Source: Ramazzottius varieornatus (lineage: Eukaryota; Tardigrada; Eutardigrada; Parachela; Ramazzottiidae). From it: 64,000 nucleotides of DNA. Shown here one piece after another: positions 11,801 to 22,984 of the stretch (positions are counted from its first letter, which is position 1; every line of letters starts with the position of its first letter). The stretch covers positions 565,210 through 629,209 of the forward strand of contig BDGG01000018.1 of assembly GCA_001949185.1 (NCBI GenBank), given 5' to 3'. The notes under the pieces are model-generated. The model was not told where the DNA came from, searched no databases, and saw only the letters and a program-made list of their open reading frames with translations. The translations under genes and the position numbers were made by a program.

Positions 11801-12427
11801 GAAATTCAGCTCAGCGAGCGCTTTCAGCAACGGCCTCGACAGATTCATTTCCTACAGACAAAACATACACCTTAGACCAAATATCGCGATAGAAATGAGA
11901 AAAAAGGAAGTACGTACGTGAAAGGCGCTGGAAGATCCCAAGTCATCCTTCAGCGTGATTATTTCTTCCAAGTCCTCCTCTTCGTCCTTGTAATCTTCCT
12001 CTCCCTGCGCCTCGGCCGCCTCTTTCTTCGCTTTGTTCTTGTTAGGCCTCGGAACTCTCTGCTCTTTCGTTCTGAGACGATCTTCGGTTGTTTCGTTAGC
12101 ATTGTTAATTGCAGGTTTGTCAGGTATCGTTTTGTGCTTGACGCGTTCTCTGCTGATATCGCCCCACGTATCGCCATCTCCTGTGTCTTTGAACATGGAG
12201 AAACCTTCATCGTACTCATCGTCGACATCTTCTGGTTCGAACGGCTCTCCAGGTTCGGGCATATCATCAGCCGTAGAGCGTGAAGGATCAGCTGCCGCTG
12301 CATCAGTAATGTCGTTTCCGTCGATTGCGACATCGGCATCAGCTGCTGTCTTCTTCCGGTTGGGCTTCTTGGTGGCTTTGACCGGTGACTTGCCCATCTT
12401 CCGATGGCCTTTCTTTCCGTTGGGCAT
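8846..12427 (-). CDS. DDX27: ATP-dependent RNA helicase DDX27 (Drs1), ribosome biogenesis
   Basis: A nucleolar DEAD-box helicase needed for large-subunit rRNA maturation. The ATG at 12427 opens a Lys-rich, then acidic N-terminus ending [15 protein letters not shown]. Helicase motifs follow in order: [21 protein letters not shown] (Q motif), SRTGTG joined by splicing to KTAAYMLP (motif I), PTRELGAQ (Ia), TPGRLLDHI (Ib), [13 protein letters not shown] (II), [11 protein letters not shown] (III), LVFIPTKVQ (IV), [14 protein letters not shown] (V), [13 protein letters not shown] (VI), then the Drs1-type [20 protein letters not shown]. The Lys/Arg-rich tail ends KKMKGKGKR with TGA at 8846-8848. About ten exons. 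It converges on the kinase gene with only 36 bp between stop codons. One intron contains the N gap. Confidence 0.95.
10131..10336. repeat. Hairpin element, two modules, best-preserved outer arms, DDX27 intron
   Basis: GGGAGCTCGGCAAAG opens the element and ACTTGCCGAGCTTCC closes it, giving a clear terminal inverted repeat. ACTTTCC occurs just outside on both sides. Confidence 0.88.
10759..11039. repeat. Hairpin element interrupted by an assembly gap, DDX27 intron
   Basis: Begins GGGAGCTCGGCAAGTAAAC and ends GTTTATTTGCCGAGCTCCC, a perfect outer pair. The interior is broken by the N run. Confidence 0.85.
10818..10945. other. Assembly gap, 128 N
   Basis: A run of N, plus a single N at 10810. 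The 33 bases before the gap (10785-10817) recur immediately after it (10946-10978). Confidence 0.98.
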
Positions 12428-12577
12428 GGAGACAGCTCAGACAAGAGCCATCGTCGTTTCCTGAGATAAGAAATCCTGGTGACGAGAAGAGTTGCTGGAA
12501 CGTAACAGACCGGAAATGAGCAACAAAATTAATGGAATACAACTGACGCTGGATTTTTCTAATTGACACTTCCGAGC

Positions 12578-12839
12578 TACAGTCCTACCTGCGAGATGTG
12601 AAAGTTCAAATGCCTGATTTCAATTTGGAAAGGTCTATACGTTCCCGGGATCGCTCGCCATGTTGTTTGCACGAGAATAATCAGCTGATCGAACACCTAC
12701 TTGAACATTTGATCAGGTCAAGCCAGAACCGGGCGTCGATCAGCTGATCGTGCTGCGTACTGAGTGGCGAGCAAGCCCGTGCACAATTGCTGTCCAGCCG
12801 CAGAAGGAGCAATTGTCACATCTCGTAGGTAGGACTGTA
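12578..12839. mobile_element. Short TIR element (MITE), Tc1/mariner-pogo style
   Basis: Ends are inverted repeats beginning CAGTCCTACCTGCGAGATGT on the left and mirrored on the right with one extra base. Each end abuts TA, the target-site duplication of the Tc1/mariner/pogo superfamily. The interior has further palindromes around GATCAGCTGATCG. It is about 260 bp with no reading frame, so it would need a transposase in trans. It lies just upstream of the DDX27 ATG, where it could affect the promoter. Confidence 0.7.
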
Positions 12840-12929
12840 TATTCCAAATTGTTCACGAAACGAGTTTTTCTGGAGGGGTGTTAGTCGCAGCGTTGGACGG
12901 ATGATTTACTCACAAGGGATTGACGCCAA

Positions 12930-14140
12930 TCGGTTCCCTCTGACGAGATTCAGGATGCGCAGTCTGATAGAGGACAGTTTCCTCCACAGATTGAGCTAAA
13001 CAAAAGGTCCTAAAAGAAATCCTGAAATTAATTATGGGAAGAGGAAGTCAAGTACAAGTTTGCCGCTGGTGACGCAAATGGCAATCTTGCTTTTTCATCT
13101 ACAGTCCACACTGTATGAAAAACTCTGCCAAGTGTCAATACAAATCAAGGAATATATAGTTCACAGAGGTGGTAGACATCGTAGAAATGGGAGAAGCAAA
13201 GAGGACCCTTGCACCAACCGCAAATCAATATGACAGTGTTTTTACAGTTTTCGTGGAAGCAATGACTAGTCAACTTATCGAAGCAAAACTCGGCAGGGTT
13301 GACGTATCTAATCCATTTATCTGTGTATCCGGATTCGTATCAAGCTGCGGGAACAAGATTCTCAAATCTAGGAGACTGGAACTGCTGATAGATTAACGAA
13401 TGTAGTTTGAGTATTACATCTCTGTGATGCATTTGGATAGGTAGGTTGTGCAGAATCACAAAGTTAGAAATCTTTTTGAAGAATCCTTTGTACATTCTGA
13501 AAAACAGAACATCGAGAGGCTGAATATCTCCGGTCACTTTCGGTGGGATTCGAAGCATTTCGTATTCCAAGTTGTCAGGTTTGAGTTCCATCACCGAGTC
13601 TTGATCGTTGAAAATCGTCCAGGGATCAGCCAGCAGAATGCACCGGTCCACCATATGAGGAAAAAAGACCTCAGCACACCATTGCAAGTAGAGCTTCTTA
13701 GTCATCTTTCCTGATGTTGAAGCCGTCACGTACAAATTTTCAGCTTTGAACATCGTGCGAGTCACAATTGGCCCAAATACTCTCTTTGGTTCTTGCAACG
13801 TCAGAAAAAGCTTTGGAAGAAACTTGCGAGTTCCAGGAGAAACAGTCATCATTACGGTGTAACTATGAGTCATGGAGTTTTCGGACTGGGTTATAGCTTC
13901 CACGTGTTTAACACCACAAATATCCAACGTACGACCAGGTCTCGTCTCATATTCAAAACCTGACTGATCCGCATTCCACAGACAGTCCAGTCCGTAATCT
14001 GCAATCCTTGATCGGACGAGAGCTACACAGTCGGCGGCGCTCTGTTTTACCTTTGGAAGTTCCTTGATGGACTTTTCAGTCATAAACTTCGCGATCTTTC
14101 GATCGCAAATACTGTAATACCTGAAATACTGAATTAACTG
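12930..14140 (-). pseudogene. DDE_1 (pogo/Tigger-type) transposase, decayed copy 1
   Basis: A long frame (13340-14083) plus upstream residues YYSICDRKIAKF encodes a DDE_1 catalytic domain: NADQSGFEYE with the first Asp, LLADPW with the second, and GDIQPLDVLFFRMYKGFFKK with the third. After an in-frame TGA, where copy 2 has Trp, the frame continues with the C-terminal module YVNPAEFCFDKLTSHC and CGWCKGPLCFSHFYD. The DNA-binding exons of copy 2 are missing. Around 12940-13030 the sequence resembles the terminal repeat of copy 2 (GATAGAGG...TTTCCTCCACAGATTGAG), marking the left end. A dead relative of the element at 29.2-31.6 kb. Confidence 0.8.
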
Positions 14141-14256
14141 AGCAAGAAGTCTGCACGTACACGCAGGACAAGAAATTATGGTACAGGAAAAATTATGGGT
14201 ACAGGCCTTTTTCGCTACGGCGGTATATCGCCGTATCTCCTGTCGGAAGGCAAGCT

Positions 14257-15064
14257 ATGGATTCCGCCTTGCCTTTCATTCTCTTCTTCTTTGTCCCGCT
14301 CGCGCTGTCGGCGCCGATCGAACTGGGATCAGTCATCCTTGCTCCCCACAAGGATAAAGTCTGTTTCCCGGTCGAAGTACTTAAGTCTGCTAAAGATGAC
14401 GGGCAAGTTCAGTGTCATTGTTTTATTGTGAGGCGGGATTTATTCAGATGCAAATGTGCGCAGTATTCTGTGTTGTAGCACTGTCAAGGTTCGCTTTCTG
14501 GCCACGAAGAGAGAGACCTCTGTCAAACGAGGACTGCTGCTAAAGCCATCGGAATGGCTGGATAGAGATGAGTTGGTGCTCATGCAACAGCCAGGGCTGC
14601 ACAATGCCAGTATCTATGAGGAAGTCAAGACTGTTGACATCGTGGAAGATGCAGGAAACCTTCCGCGATATCGAGTACGCGTAGAAGCACCCAGCATCTA
14701 TCACAAAATGTAGGCAGCTGAGTGAGGCATCACCCGTTTTTCACCAAATCATTCCAGACGTCGTTTTCAACGTTCTAGGATCGAAATGAAGTATATTGGC
14801 GTAACTCAGAAAAAGGTGGACATGGTCCATGACAGGGCCAGAAAAGATGGACTTCTATGGCCGTGGACCAAGACCGTCTTTGCTGAGAGCCTGGCTATTG
14901 GGACGATCGCCTTCTTTCTGTTATCCCGTCAACGGAAACATTCTGATGCACTTGCTATCAGCGCTGCAATTTGTGGCATCATGTTTGACTTTTCATCTGT
15001 ACTCGGTCTGGTCATGACGGAAATGCATCCTGAGGTTTGCGAGCGGTACTTTACCCTCTTCTGA
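14257..15064 (+). CDS. Unrecognised signal-peptide membrane protein
   Basis: Three exons inferred. Exon 1, ATG 14257, starts with a strong signal peptide (MDSALPFILFFFVPLALSAP) and continues HKDKVCFPVEVLKSAKDDG. A GTGTCA donor near 14420 joining an acceptor at TTGTAG near 14478 keeps the frame into VKVRFLATKRETSVKRG, NASIYEEVKTVDIVEDAG and RVRVEAPSIYHK. A second intron (GTAGGC to TTCTAG) leads to IEMKYIGVTQKKVDMVHDRA and two hydrophobic helices, the first TVFAESLAIGTIAFFLLS, ending at TGA 15062-15064. This gives a luminal domain followed by a membrane region of about 240 residues in all. I do not recognise the family. The first intron is the least certain part. Confidence 0.55.
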
Positions 15065-15099
15065 ACGTCTGAAGTGGCAAAGGAAACATGGGCGGTCCG

Positions 15100-15213
15100 G
15101 TGACTGAAACGTGCAGTATCATTATCTTAAGTGGCGCACGTTTCCATTGTTAGCAGCCGGAAAAGTGCGCCCCTTGACGTAACGATTTGTTTTCGTTCGC
15201 CGGGCTCTCGTAC
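15100..15213. repeat. Hairpin element, one module, intergenic
   Basis: Core arms TTAAGTGGCGCACGTTTCC and GGAAAAGTGCGCCCCTTGA. The outer arms survive as GGGCGGTCCGGTGACTGAAAC and GTTCGCCGGGCTC. Confidence 0.75.
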
Positions 15214-15385
15214 CCAGGTTGCCATGTTTGTTGCACTTTCACTTATTTTTGACGGTACGAAAGATCTCTTCTCAATGTGTACTACAAAGCGCGAGATCTC
15301 TTAATGTCAGTTTTTCTCAACTGCAATATATCTTTATTCTGAGATTCCTTTGCTTGAGGATACCGAGGTTTTTTGAAAATACAAT

Positions 15386-17535
15386 CTACAAAGTCGAAAA
15401 GCTGGTGTTCTTTAATACCGAATTTAAAATTACAGCATTGTTAATAATCACATTATTCCATACGGGTTGATGTGCTTCGTTATTGACCTTCTGGCCCGCA
15501 AAAGATTCGCTATTTTCCACGCGTACACCGCTTGGAAGGGAGTAGATTGCCAGTTGATGCCGCACAGTGTCGTTTAAACTGGTTACTTCCGGGTTGTCCG
15601 CTTGCACTGCGGAGCTCGATGATGTGTTTACGCATGATCCTGTCGAGATGATATCAATAGGCCTTCCTTTCCAGGAAGGTGGCTGGTAGCAAGCTGGACA
15701 TCTGAAGTCGTCTTTACCCACACAAACCACGCTATAGCCGCTTCTGCCGGTAGTATCGGTACTGGACTGGCTGACCCATCGGATCAGGCTAGCTAGGCCG
15801 CAGTCGCAGTTCCACGGGTTGGTGTTCAAGTGGAGGGAGGTTAGGGAAGAAGCTGGTGACGAATATAGTTGAACAAGGCTATCTGGCAATGACGACAGTC
15901 GGTTGTTGGACAGATCCAGCTCCTGGAGGTTTCTCAGCTGGCTTAACGAGAGGGGCACTTGACGTATTTGGTTGTTGGCCAAGTTCAACCGCTACAAAGT
16001 ACAAGCACAACTAAAATTTAATACCAGTGACAGCTCGGCAAACAGACTCAACCAGATTCCTCTCCCCAGTGTCACGCGCCTTTTCGGTGTTTACAGCTGC
16101 GGGTGTGCGCCACTTGCAGAAACGATCTTGGCCGAGTTTGCCGAGGCGATCTCGCAAATATCGAGTCGAACACCGGAACATGTTCATTAAGCCGCAGCTG
16201 CGGACAAAGTGTCTCGCACATTAATCACGAACTTACAGTAAGCTTGGTTAAAGGAACGAAAAATCGCTGGTCGATGTCCAGAAGATCGTTGGAAGACAAG
16301 TCGAGATATTCCAGTGTGCTCGAGTTATCAAAAAGGTTGAAAGGTATAGTCAAAAGCTGCATATTCCTCATGGTAAGGGATTTCAAGTTGAGCAGGACAG
16401 CGAACATTTGCGGTTGAAGAATCAGACCCGGATTCCCGCTGACATCCAGCGAGGTGAGACTCGTCATAATCGGGCTGAAGATATCGCTTCCCAATGAAGT
16501 CAAGCCCATATTGGCAAGCCGCAAAGTGCCAATCTGTGTTCTGTCAAAGACTCGCCCACCCAGAATATTCGGATGAGTGTTGTTACTCAGATCCAGTGAA
16601 TCCAGCAAGAGTCCATCAAACGCCCCAGAGGCAATATATTGCAAAGGATTGGCGGAAAAGTTGACTCGACGAAGATTTGTCAAGAGCGATACCGTTGCCG
16701 ACTGCAGTTCGAAGAATGAATTTCCGGATAAATCGATTTCTTCAAGGTTGAGCATGGCGTTGCGCAAAGCCCGCCAAGGCATGTTCAACAGTCCACAACG
16801 AGACATATTTAGAACTCGCAGGGCGGGAAAGTCTTGAAAGAAGAGATCAGGAACGGCATATCCTAAAGGATTGGTACTAATGTCCAAATAAAGGAGGTTT
16901 CTCATGGGTGTGCCGAGACGCGGTGTCAAAGTACCGCACTGGCTTTTCGATTGACAACGGGCAACACGAAGGCGATTGTTGGACATGGATAATACTGTCA
17001 GGCTGGAGAGGTAGCTGAAGACAGCTGAGTGCATGTTCTCGATGTCGTTGTAATCCAAGTAAAGATGAGTGACTTGAGACAGACCGGCAAAGTTGTTTTC
17101 GTGTAGTAACTGCAGCTGGTTGTGAGTTAGATTGAGAAGTTGGAGAGAGCTGCCGACTGGCTGGAGAGTAAGGTCGCCGATCCATTGCAGCTGGCTGTAG
17201 CCGATGTGCAGCTGGCGAAGGGACGGTTTATTGCGCAGAATTTGTGAGGGCAGGGTAACGTTGTCGGGGAAGAGGAGGGAGGAACCGAGGAGGATAAGTA
17301 CTTGGATATCGCTGTCGAGGAGAGCCAGGTCCAGGGAAGTGGGAACCAGCGAGCCATTGCCTTCACAACGAACGCGCTTCCGTCCCAGCATGTCGACATC
17401 GCAGGTGCAAACACGTGGACAGGAGGCATTTACGATTGCCCACAGAGATAAACTAGTAAAGACGCACAATAAGATGGGATAATTTATTCTTGGGTCGTAT
17501 CGATATCTTAGTGTCGGAAAAACCTTGCTGGTCAT
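15386..17535 (-). CDS. Secreted leucine-rich repeat protein (LRR-1)
   Basis: Two exons (about 16225-17535 and 15386-15994) are joined across an intron holding a hairpin element. The start is the ATG at 17535 (MTSKVFPTLRYR). A signal anchor (PILLCVFTSLSLWAIVNAS) precedes an LRRNT cap (CPRVCTCDVDMLGRKRVRC). About a dozen LRRs follow, for example LLYLDISTNPLG, LEEIDLSGNSFFEL and LEYLDLSSNDLLDI, then an LRRCT cap (NPWNCDCGLASLIRWV). The tail contains CPACYQPPSWKGRPIDII. There is no C-terminal membrane helix, so it is probably secreted, with possible roles in adhesion or matrix. It shares its unusual tail motif with the second LRR gene near 38 kb, so the two are probably paralogues. The exact orthologue is unknown. 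Confidence 0.85.
16029..16150. repeat. Hairpin element, one module, LRR-1 intron
   Basis: Opens CAGCTCGGCAAACAGACTC and closes GGCCGAGTTTGCCGAG. The left core arm is diverged (CAGTGTCACGCGCC). Confidence 0.7.
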
Positions 17536-18573
17536 AATAATCAAGTATGCAGCTGGAGAGCGCCCGCATTGATGGTGGAGGGAGTTGCATCACTATAGTC
17601 ACCTTCTAAATGGTACTTGAGACTGACCTGATCTGAAGCTTCACTTGGTATCACGTCGGACAATGGAACGAAGACGAGTGGGTAAAGTTTACAAGTTGTA
17701 AGTGAACGCGACGGCGCGTGGCGGGTATGAACCCTTCAGCTAACATGGCGGTGAAAGATGAGAAATTGATATGGCCTGCAGACTTGCAGTGGCAAGTGCT
17801 TATTGTTACGATTAACTTTCGATTACTGCTCATGTCGCGGCTGAAAACCGGCTGCCGGTTACAAATGATGTGCTAATGTCAGCTATTGTTGCAACGACCG
17901 CGGCGTCGGACGGTTTTCCATTGCAGCATTAGCTTATATGCAGGCTCGTAAGGTACTCGGATGGAGAAGATCAAACTCGCAACTCGGAGGATATTAATTG
18001 CGCTTATGCTGGCGGCGAGCAAAGGTGACTGTCGTTTAGGCGGCAGGCACTGTGGACCTGTTGGGGCCGAGAGTACAAGTTGGCGGCGAAACGAGGGGAA
18101 GCGTTGCAGGAGTTGCCCTCCGAAAGATGCGTGTCCGTATGATGCTTGTACAGTGTTACCCACTGTACATCCTCCCAACCGTCCAGCATTTCCAGCTGCA
18201 TTGGGTCACGAAACCTGGACTTGAGCTAGTGATCAACGATTATACAAATTATATTTTCTTGATTGCCAGTTCCATTTCATGTCTCCATTTCCCAAGTCGG
18301 GCATTAGCCTACAGTACACTTCTTGGGGTTGAACGTGGATGGCGATTGGTTGGTCTGGCGGAAGAGGAACTTCTCAGTGTAAGATGGCGGTGAGAGTGCG
18401 CCACTTTAACGGGCCTCTTAATTTGTTCGTTGCAGCGGCGCATCCTGCGGTCAATTTGCCCGTGGTGGTCTGCCATTTAAATGAGGTGGCAGTACGGCCC
18501 AGCTGACACGGCGCGTTTCATATCATACTCTCGATATACACGTTTACTGTACGAGCAAAGCATCGAGCCTCTT
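17536..18573. other. Intergenic region between LRR-1 and the SET gene
   Basis: About 1 kb with no supported gene. A decayed hairpin half (GAGAGTGCGCCACTTTAACG) lies near 18395. Short frames on both strands show no family signature. Confidence 0.5.
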
Positions 18574-19413
18574 TTATTGAATTTCAATAGTACAAACCAA
18601 GCTGCCTTTCTCGTCAATGCTATCGTCAAACAAAGTCTCTTCAAAGGGTAGAAAGCCACCACAGTTGGAACTTCCACAGGCGCAAACTTTACGGCTAAAA
18701 GCAGCGGAAAGACCATCATCAACTTCATGCCTTCCATAATCCACAGTCAGTTCTTCCCCAGCCATAATATCCCGTTTGGCAAAAAGACACAACCTTGGTA
18801 CAGAAACATCAAGACGTACAGGTACAATGGCAAGGTTAGGATCACATGAATGATTAAGGAAACGAGCTAAACTGCCTTTCTTGCGGGCATCCACACAGGT
18901 CTTCCTTCTGGCATTTCCGAAATACTCTTGCGCAGTAAAGATATAGGTATCGTTCCTATGCTTCTCGCTCCTCCGAGCAGCTTCTTCCACACTGATGACT
19001 TCCCCCACGTATTGACATACAAAAGACCGCGAGGGAATAGGAAGGAGCGTCCGCAAGCCAATGCCTTTCTGTGCTGCCGGAAATGCTTGCAGCTGCAAGG
19101 AAGATCCCCGTCCAACCACTCTGCTAAGACATCTTCCCTTACACCCACACGTCCATCCACATTCCATGACGGGAGGTAAGACTGTAGAAGGTTGCAGGTA
19201 CTCAGCTCTGAGTCGTCCATCCGCCTCGTAGGCTAGGGGAGTGTGTTTCCGGCAGGAGCAATCGTTACAGTCGTCACATAAGGCGAGTGGTCCACAGTCG
19301 CAGCCAGCAAAGTAGCTGTCGAATTCATCCAGCGCTGCCCGTGATAGACTATCGTGCGGCACACATTCCTTGATATCCTGTGTAACAACAGAGTAAAGGC
19401 TAGAGAACGCCAT
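18574..19413 (-). CDS. SET-domain histone-lysine methyltransferase, SETMAR/SUV39-like
   Basis: A single uninterrupted frame of 279 residues from ATG 19413. It has the full layout of nuclear histone methyltransferases: a Cys-rich pre-SET (GCDCGPLALCDDCNDCSC, ECGWTCGCKGRC), a SET domain with GIGLRTLLPI, FVCQYVGEVIS, the cofactor/catalytic motif RFLNHSCDPNL and VDYG, and a post-SET cluster (CACGSSNCGGFLPF). The run from RFLNHSC to PVRLDVSVPRLCLFAKRDI and the FLPF ending resemble the SET part of SETMAR rather than SUV39H1. No transposase is fused to it. Family members methylate histone H3; the target lysine cannot be read from sequence. Lack of introns is unusual in this window. Confidence 0.88.
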   Translation of the reverse strand: MAFSSLYSVVTQDIKECVPHDSLSRAALDEFDSYFAGCDCGPLALCDDCNDCSCRKHTPLAYEADGRLRAEYLQPSTVLPPVMECGWTCGCKGRCLSRVVGRGSSLQLQAFPAAQKGIGLRTLLPIPSRSFVCQYVGEVISVEEAARRSEKHRNDTYIFTAQEYFGNARRKTCVDARKKGSLARFLNHSCDPNLAIVPVRLDVSVPRLCLFAKRDIMAGEELTVDYGRHEVDDGLSAAFSRKVCACGSSNCGGFLPFEETLFDDSIDEKGSLVCTIEIQ

Positions 19414-20129
19414 GGATCGGGCATTTTAAGGACATGTTTACCTCATAGCTGAGCTCCATGATGAAGATCAGAAGACATCAAGATGGATCTGCCCGTCCAC
19501 TTGTGTAACCACACTACTTTCGTACTGCCAGAGTCTGGTATTCCTTTCGCCGCGCGTCAGGAACATCAGCATGCTCCGCTCATCATCGCCGTATTAGTGG
19601 ATCTCGGAGGGGAACAAAGGTTTCAGAAGGACCAGGGGTTATAGACAGCGGCGATAACTCTTTGTTGTGGTTTTCATAAACACCTTGCCGCTCACCATGT
19701 GCAGCACGTTCGCCATCTCTTTCAGCCAATCAAAAAGTTTGATGGACAGCATCAATCAAAATACGGCACAATCACTTGGCTCAAACATGGTTTTCTCCGA
19801 GGACAGCACGGCCTGTCATGAGACACGCCTGTTGCTTCTCTAGAAGCGCAATTTTGTCGACTGATCCCTACTTTGCGCGTTCCACGGTGTAGCTTGCTGC
19901 AATCTGGTTTGTCATCTGCTCCAGGGTACACACGATGCGAACCGGAATTGCTCTGTGTGCAAAAGCAACGTCGGACCCTGTTGCACCTCCAGCTAGCGTC
20001 ACGTGAAGTCTCAAACCGGAAGTGCGACAGCTGATCTGAATACCATTAGTACCAGTTGCGTGCGGACCATCCCTCTTCCTCACCAGATTCTGCACGAGGT
20101 ACACCCCTAGTTGGGAACCATCGCTAATA
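19414..20129. promoter_or_regulatory. Divergent promoter region SET gene / ALDH2
   Basis: A 716-bp interval between two genes read in opposite directions. An antisense frame (19868-20260) overlaps the first ALDH2 exon but shows no family features. No core promoter motif was identified with confidence. Confidence 0.35.
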
Positions 20130-22984
20130 ATGCTCGCCTCCAAGTCGATCAAGCAGCTGACGTGCCGCTGTGCGCCTCTGCTGAACCATCTGTCAGCCAA
20201 CAGTGCTGTCACCGCGGCTGCGCCACAGCCTGTCCGAAACCCCGACATCCAGTTCAACAAGGTGAGTTAATACCTATCATTCTGCTATAGCTCTTTTGTT
20301 TCCGATCGAATCGACAGGTTGTCTTTACGTTTGGTAGATCTTCATCAATAACGAATGGCACGATGCCGAATCCGGCAAGACGTTCCCCACCATCAACCCT
20401 TCCACAGGTACGCCTATGCCATTAACTTTAATATGCAGCTGAACTTTGTCCAACTTGTGACAGTATTCTTCCTTGGCTTTGATAGGAGAAAAGATCGCCG
20501 ATGTCGCAGCAGGAGACAGGGTATGGTTTCAGTCATTCAGGAAAGTCTGGTGGGGTTGAGATCGAAGCCGGAAGTGGATGAGAGCTTTTGCCGTGCATTA
20601 GCTGAATTCGGTATAATTTTGATGAAATTTGTTCGTTACAGAAAGATGTGGATAAAGCTGTCAAAGCAGCCACCAAAGCTTTCAAGATGGGATCGTCCTG
20701 GCGGAAGATGGATGCTAGCCAACGAGGCAACCTTCTCAATCGTCTGGCCGACTTGATGGAACGAGACCGCCTTCAGTTAGCTGTATGTGGTATTCTGCTA
20801 CCATGTTCTACTTACAGGGTCTTCGTTTCGTACTTGACCGATCAGGTGTTACAATTTTACAGAGCCTGGAGACTTTGGACAACGGCAAGACCTTCGCCAA
20901 CTCCATGGCGGTCGACTTGGAGCAGTCCATCCGCTGTTATCGCTACTACGCTGGATGGGCTGATAAGAACCATGGCAAAACTATCCCCGTTGGTACGTCA
21001 GCCTTCATTCTCTCTTCTTCCTGCTTTGTAGGCCTGGTCGTCATAATCGTTTGGGCAGAGAAGCTCGGCAGATAAACTGGACGAGATCGCTTTATCAAAA
21101 TGGTGTATTTGTCTGTGTAATTGGCTGAGGGCGTGCGCCACTTGAGAAGAACGATCTTGACGAGTTTGATCGTCTTTGTAAGTGGCGCACGGTGTCGTTG
21201 ATAGTGGATGAAAGCGTGCGCCAGTGGGGAGATCGGTTCGCGTATTTTCTCCGTTGTGCCGGATGACATTTGTCTGTTAATCTATAGATGGGTCGTACTT
21301 CACCTTCACACGCCATGAACCCGTGGGAGTCGTCGGGCAGATCATCCCGTGGAACTTTCCCCTGCTAATGCAGGCGTGGAAGCTGGGACCAGCACTAGCC
21401 ATGGGCAATACCGTGGTGATGAAACCGGCCGAGCAAACTCCGCTGACCGCCCTTTACGTGTCCAACCTGATCGCTGAGGTACCTTCCTTCCCCTAAAGTG
21501 AACACGGTCAATGAAAAGCATCCAGTGTTTTGACAGGCTGGCTTCCCTCCCGGGGTAGTCAATGTTGTGCCCGGTTTGGGTGAAAGCGCTGGCGCCGCCA
21601 TCGCGCACCATCCCCATCTGGACAAGGTGGCCTTCACCGGCAGTACCGAAGTGGGCAAGAAGATCATGATAGCGGCAGCTGAGAGTAACCTAAAGCGGGT
21701 GACACTGGAGCTGGGAGGAAAGAGTCCCAGCATCGTTTTCGCTGATGCCGACATGGAGACGGCGCTGTCGCAGACGCACGAAGGTCTCTTCTTCAACCAT
21801 GGACAGTGCTGCTGCGCAGGGTCCAGAACGTTCGTCGAGGCCAAAATCTATGATGAGTTTGTCGAGAGGTCGGCTGACAAGGCCAAGAAACGCCATGTGG
21901 GCAACCCTTTCGACCCACAAACCATGCAAGGTCCACAGGTCAGACAGTTGAGAGCGCGCCGAAGAAACTGGACGAGACCGTTTACTCAAGTGGCGCACGT
22001 TCCCGTTGTCATTGACTGGAGGTGCGCGCCGCTTGGAAAAATCGTCTCGTCCGTTTCTTCCGTTTATTCTTTCTACCTGGACTTGTCTAATGGGTTTTCT
22101 ATACCATAGGTTGACGAGGAGCAGTTTACGAAGATCTTGGGCTTGATTGACAGCGGGAAGCGTGAAGGAGCCAAGCTGGTGGCAGGTGGCTCGCGGGTGG
22201 GTGATCGAGGCTATTTCGTGGCGCCTACAGTCTTCGCGGACGTGAAGGACGACATGAGAATCGCCAGAGAAGAGGTAAATAATTTGACAAGTGTGGCAGA
22301 ATGACGGTAACACGTTTCAGAATTTTTGCTGCGAATGCCGTAAAGTCAGCAGTACAACAAGCCAACTTCCCATTCACCTGCATACACCAGACTTGACTTT
22401 GTCGTAGCAGTTGTGTGTGTAGGTGGGCGAGATGGCCGTATTTCATGCACCTGCATACACCGCAGCGTGCCCCGACCTGGGGTTGTCGTATGCAGGTTAA
22501 AGATGGCTTATTTTTGACTTGTCAACCCTCCAGCTGAGCAGGCAGTGCAGGTTTGGATTATATTCATGGTTTGACAGATTTTCGGGCCAGTGCAGACCAT
22601 CATCCGTTTCGACACGATGGAAGAGCTGGTGGAACGCGCGAATAACACCATCTACGGCCTGGCTGCCAGCATAATGACTAAAGACCTGGACAAAGCCATT
22701 TATATGTCGCAGGCTCTTCGGGCCGGCACCGTCTGGGTCAATTGCCACAATGCTCTGAGCAGCCAAGCACCATTCGGTGGCTTCAAACAATCGGGTATCG
22801 GTCGCGAACTGGGGGAATACGCCCTGGACTCTTACACGGAAGTGAAAACCGTAAGTTTTTCGTTGTCCACTTCCGTCTCATGTAGACACTCTTGTTGCAC
22901 CAGTCGGTGTTTCAATGGCAGAACGATAGGATATCCATGTTGTTGTTTCAGGTTACCATCGCCATGCCAAAAAAGCTCATGTAA
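20130..22984 (+). CDS. ALDH2: Aldehyde dehydrogenase, mitochondrial (ALDH2 class)
   Basis: Oxidises aldehydes to acids with NAD. The ATG at 20130 begins [20 protein letters not shown], a basic, acid-free presequence, ending NPDIQFNK at a GTGAGT donor. Later exons give [41 protein letters not shown], then [20 protein letters not shown] with the catalytic-base Asn region, FTGSTEVGK (nucleotide fold), TLELGGKSP with the general base Glu, [13 protein letters not shown] with the catalytic Cys, [10 protein letters not shown], and [19 protein letters not shown] last short exon ends TIAMPKKLM at TAA 22982-22984. Ten or so exons; length near the usual 520. No disruption seen. Two introns hold hairpin elements. 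Confidence 0.95.
21059..21241. repeat. Hairpin element, two modules, ALDH2 intron
   Basis: Opens GAAGCTCGGCAGATAAACTG. The first module has lost its left core arm (AAATGGTGTATTTG); the second is near consensus. Confidence 0.75.
21960..22055. repeat. Hairpin element, one module, ALDH2 intron
   Basis: Arms CAAGTGGCGCACGTTCCC and GGTGCGCGCCGCTTGG, flanked by GGACGAGACCG and CGTCTCGTCCG. Confidence 0.75.

Noticed and set aside
14829-15017. Alternative frame resembling a membrane protein over the third exon of the unknown gene
   Set aside because: The neighbouring frame joins both upstream exons through proper splice sites and reaches a stop; this one does not.
19868-20260. 130-codon minus-strand frame
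   Set aside because: Antisense to the ALDH2 presequence exon and promoter; no motif.
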